64,000 nucleotides of DNA from an uncultured Lachnospiraceae bacterium (GTDB lineage Bacteria; Bacillota; Clostridia; Lachnospirales; Lachnospiraceae), in NCBI GenBank assembly GCA_902794095.1, contig CADBFZ010000010.1, forward strand, positions 26,688-90,687. The letters are read 5' to 3'. Below are positions 62,986 to 64,000 of this stretch, one piece after another (the first letter of the stretch is position 1; each line of letters starts with the position of its first letter). Below the pieces are notes generated by a model, which did not search any database, had not been told where the DNA came from, and saw only the letters and a list, made by a program, of their open reading frames with translations. The position numbers and the translations under genes are program-made.

Positions 62986-63831
62986 ATGAATAAGAACACT
63001 CAGGAAACAATTCATTTCAATCATCCGTCTTCGATCTCGATAACCAATGAAGAAACGCCTGAGATCTACCCGCCTCATTGGCATAATGCCGCGGAGTTTA
63101 CCGTTGCACTCAAGGATGGTTGCAAATATAAGGTTGGGGATACCCTGTATAAACTAAATGCAGGTGATGTTTTGCTGGCATGGCCCGGCCAGATCCATGA
63201 AACCGTCAAAATTCCCAAAAGAGGCGCCATATTCATCCAGTTTGCATCTCTGATCATAGAGAACAATATGGATCTTCTGTCCGTATCCAGATTCCTCAAC
63301 GAATGCAATTACATATCGGCATCCGAAGAACCTGTGCTTGCCGAGTTTATAGCGGACAGAATATTTGAAATAGACAGGATCAGAAAAACAAACGACCTGT
63401 TTTCGGAGACCAGAAGCAAAGGATGCGTATATGAGATCCTTCTGAAGATCGGTGAACATGTAATGTCCGATAACAGAGCCATCATAGAATCCGAGGACAC
63501 TTCCAAGATCGGATGGCAGTACATACATGCGGCATGCAATTACATCTCCGAGAATTCATCCAATCCCATTACCCAGACTGAAGTTGCAGATCATATCGGA
63601 ATCAGCACATTCTATTTCTCGAAGCTGTTTAAGCAGTACATGCACATCTCATTTCCGGCATACCTTGCAAACATCAGGGTAAAAAGTGCAACATCACTTC
63701 TGCTGGATAAGGGACTGTCGATCACGGATTGTGCGTTCATGGCGGGATTCCAGTCCACGACCACATTCAATAAGGTGTTCAGAGAGATAACGGGATATTC
63801 GCCGCGAAACTATAGAAAACTTTACAGATAA
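62986..63831 (+). CDS. AraC family transcriptional regulator
   Basis: A 281-residue regulator. An N-terminal cupin sensor domain shows in YPPHWHNAAEFTVALKDGCKYKVGD and LNAGDVLLAWPGQIHET. The C-terminal has two helix-turn-helix units: TQTEVADHIGISTFYFSKLFKQYM and ITDCAFMAGFQSTTTFNKVFREITGYSPRNYRK. The ATG at 62986 is preceded by AGAGG; a TTG nine codons earlier is less likely. It diverges from the MATE gene and likely activates that operon in response to a sugar. It ends 28 bases before an insertion sequence. Confidence 0.94.
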   Translation: MNKNTQETIHFNHPSSISITNEETPEIYPPHWHNAAEFTVALKDGCKYKVGDTLYKLNAGDVLLAWPGQIHETVKIPKRGAIFIQFASLIIENNMDLLSVSRFLNECNYISASEEPVLAEFIADRIFEIDRIRKTNDLFSETRSKGCVYEILLKIGEHVMSDNRAIIESEDTSKIGWQYIHAACNYISENSSNPITQTEVADHIGISTFYFSKLFKQYMHISFPAYLANIRVKSATSLLLDKGLSITDCAFMAGFQSTTTFNKVFREITGYSPRNYRKLYR

Positions 63832-63858
63832 ATAAACATAAAAAAAGAGCTCGCATAT

Positions 63859-64000
63859 TGAACTGACCCCCAAAAGTTAGACCAAAAATCTAACTGGAGG
63901 AGGTCAGTTTTGTTATGGCAAAATATTCTTTTAATTTCAAACTCAAGATAGTCAATGAATATTTGAGAGGAGAGGCAGGGTATCGGACGCTTTCTACCAA
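63859..64000 (+). mobile_element. Left end of an IS3-family (IS150-like) insertion sequence, cut by the window edge
   Basis: TGAACTGACCCCCAAAAGTT from 63859 matches the typical terminal inverted repeat of IS150-type elements. A short hairpin (GTTAGA 63876-63881 with TCTAAC 63889-63894) and a strong GGAGGAGG follow, and then a transposase start at 63915. The right end is outside the window. Confidence 0.85.
63915..64000 (+). CDS. IS3-family transposase OrfA, partial
   Basis: The first ~28 codons (MAKYSFNFKLKIVNEYLRG...) match the start of the OrfA helix-turn-helix protein that binds the IS ends. OrfB would follow by a frameshift. The gene continues past the window, so whether it is intact cannot be told. 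It has a strong ribosome site (GGAGGAGG near 63896-63903). Confidence 0.8.
   Translation, partial: MAKYSFNFKLKIVNEYLRGEAGYRTLST

Noticed and set aside
1..64000. CRISPR arrays, prophage or conjugative genes
   Set aside because: No regularly spaced repeats, cas genes, phage structural genes or relaxases are visible.

Overview
The window is chromosomal DNA from a Gram-positive, low-to-mid GC bacterium of the class Clostridia, most like the Lachnospirales/Oscillospirales gut and rumen group. I base this on the rimP-nusA-ylxR-ylxQ-infB-rbfA-nrnA-truB-ribF operon order, strong AGGAGG-type ribosome sites, lipobox signal peptides, a SEC-C methionine aminopeptidase, an anaerobic NrdG activase and the DnaJ/DUF5685 pair. 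Genus cannot be read from the sequence. Coding density is very high, with no gap over 300 bases, and almost all genes lie on the minus strand. Nothing looks like a prophage, conjugative element or CRISPR array; the only mobile DNA is the left end of an IS3-type element at the right edge.

Layout, left to right. 0-3.3 kb: ilvE, a PpiC-like lipoprotein and an HD-GYP phosphodiesterase in one operon. 3.3-4.6 kb: a plus-strand leucine-rich lipoprotein, followed by a 154-base region that folds into a long imperfect rod. 4.7-11.1 kb: a long minus-strand operon running from a GT2-GtrA glycosyltransferase through a phosphodiester glycosidase, a membrane protein and a beta-CASP nuclease to thyA and dfrA; a PAP2 phosphatase diverges from it. 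11.8 kb: tRNA-Gly with a near-consensus promoter and terminator. 12-17.7 kb: glyA, homoserine dehydrogenase and aspartate kinase, then a membrane-anchored GH3-fold protein that has lost its catalytic residues. 17.7-22.3 kb: a PocR-type hybrid histidine kinase, a degenerate SGNH-like protein and methionine aminopeptidase. 22.4-25.6 kb: three poorly known membrane proteins and nrdG. 25.7-27.8 kb: a 12-residue-repeat membrane protein, a J-domain protein with a C-terminal cysteine cluster, and a DUF5685 protein.

27.8-30.6 kb: rpsO-pnp with its promoter and structured leader. 30.6-34.6 kb: a polar amino acid ABC transporter and a Na/Pi cotransporter-PhoU fusion. 34.6-43.2 kb: the translation and ribosome-maturation operon from a strong promoter with a hairpin leader; its ylxQ gene has no normal start codon. 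43-44.5 kb: an unknown polytopic membrane protein. 44.6-54.1 kb: oppABCDF plus oligoendopeptidase F, a peptide uptake and degradation operon whose OppC carries an inserted external domain of about 370 residues.

54.1-59.7 kb: a MarR/OhrR-like regulator with its own palindromic operator heads an apparent six-gene operon: glutathione peroxidase, Gfo/Idh oxidoreductase, NAD-dependent epimerase, TIM-barrel isomerase and an FMN alpha-hydroxy-acid oxidase homologue, closed by a terminator. 59.7-63.8 kb: an AraC regulator diverging from a MATE exporter and an unclassified glycoside-hydrolase-like protein. The strongest candidates for undescribed biology are the redox-regulated six-gene cassette, the rod-forming element at 4.6 kb, the GH3 pseudoenzyme and the enlarged OppC.
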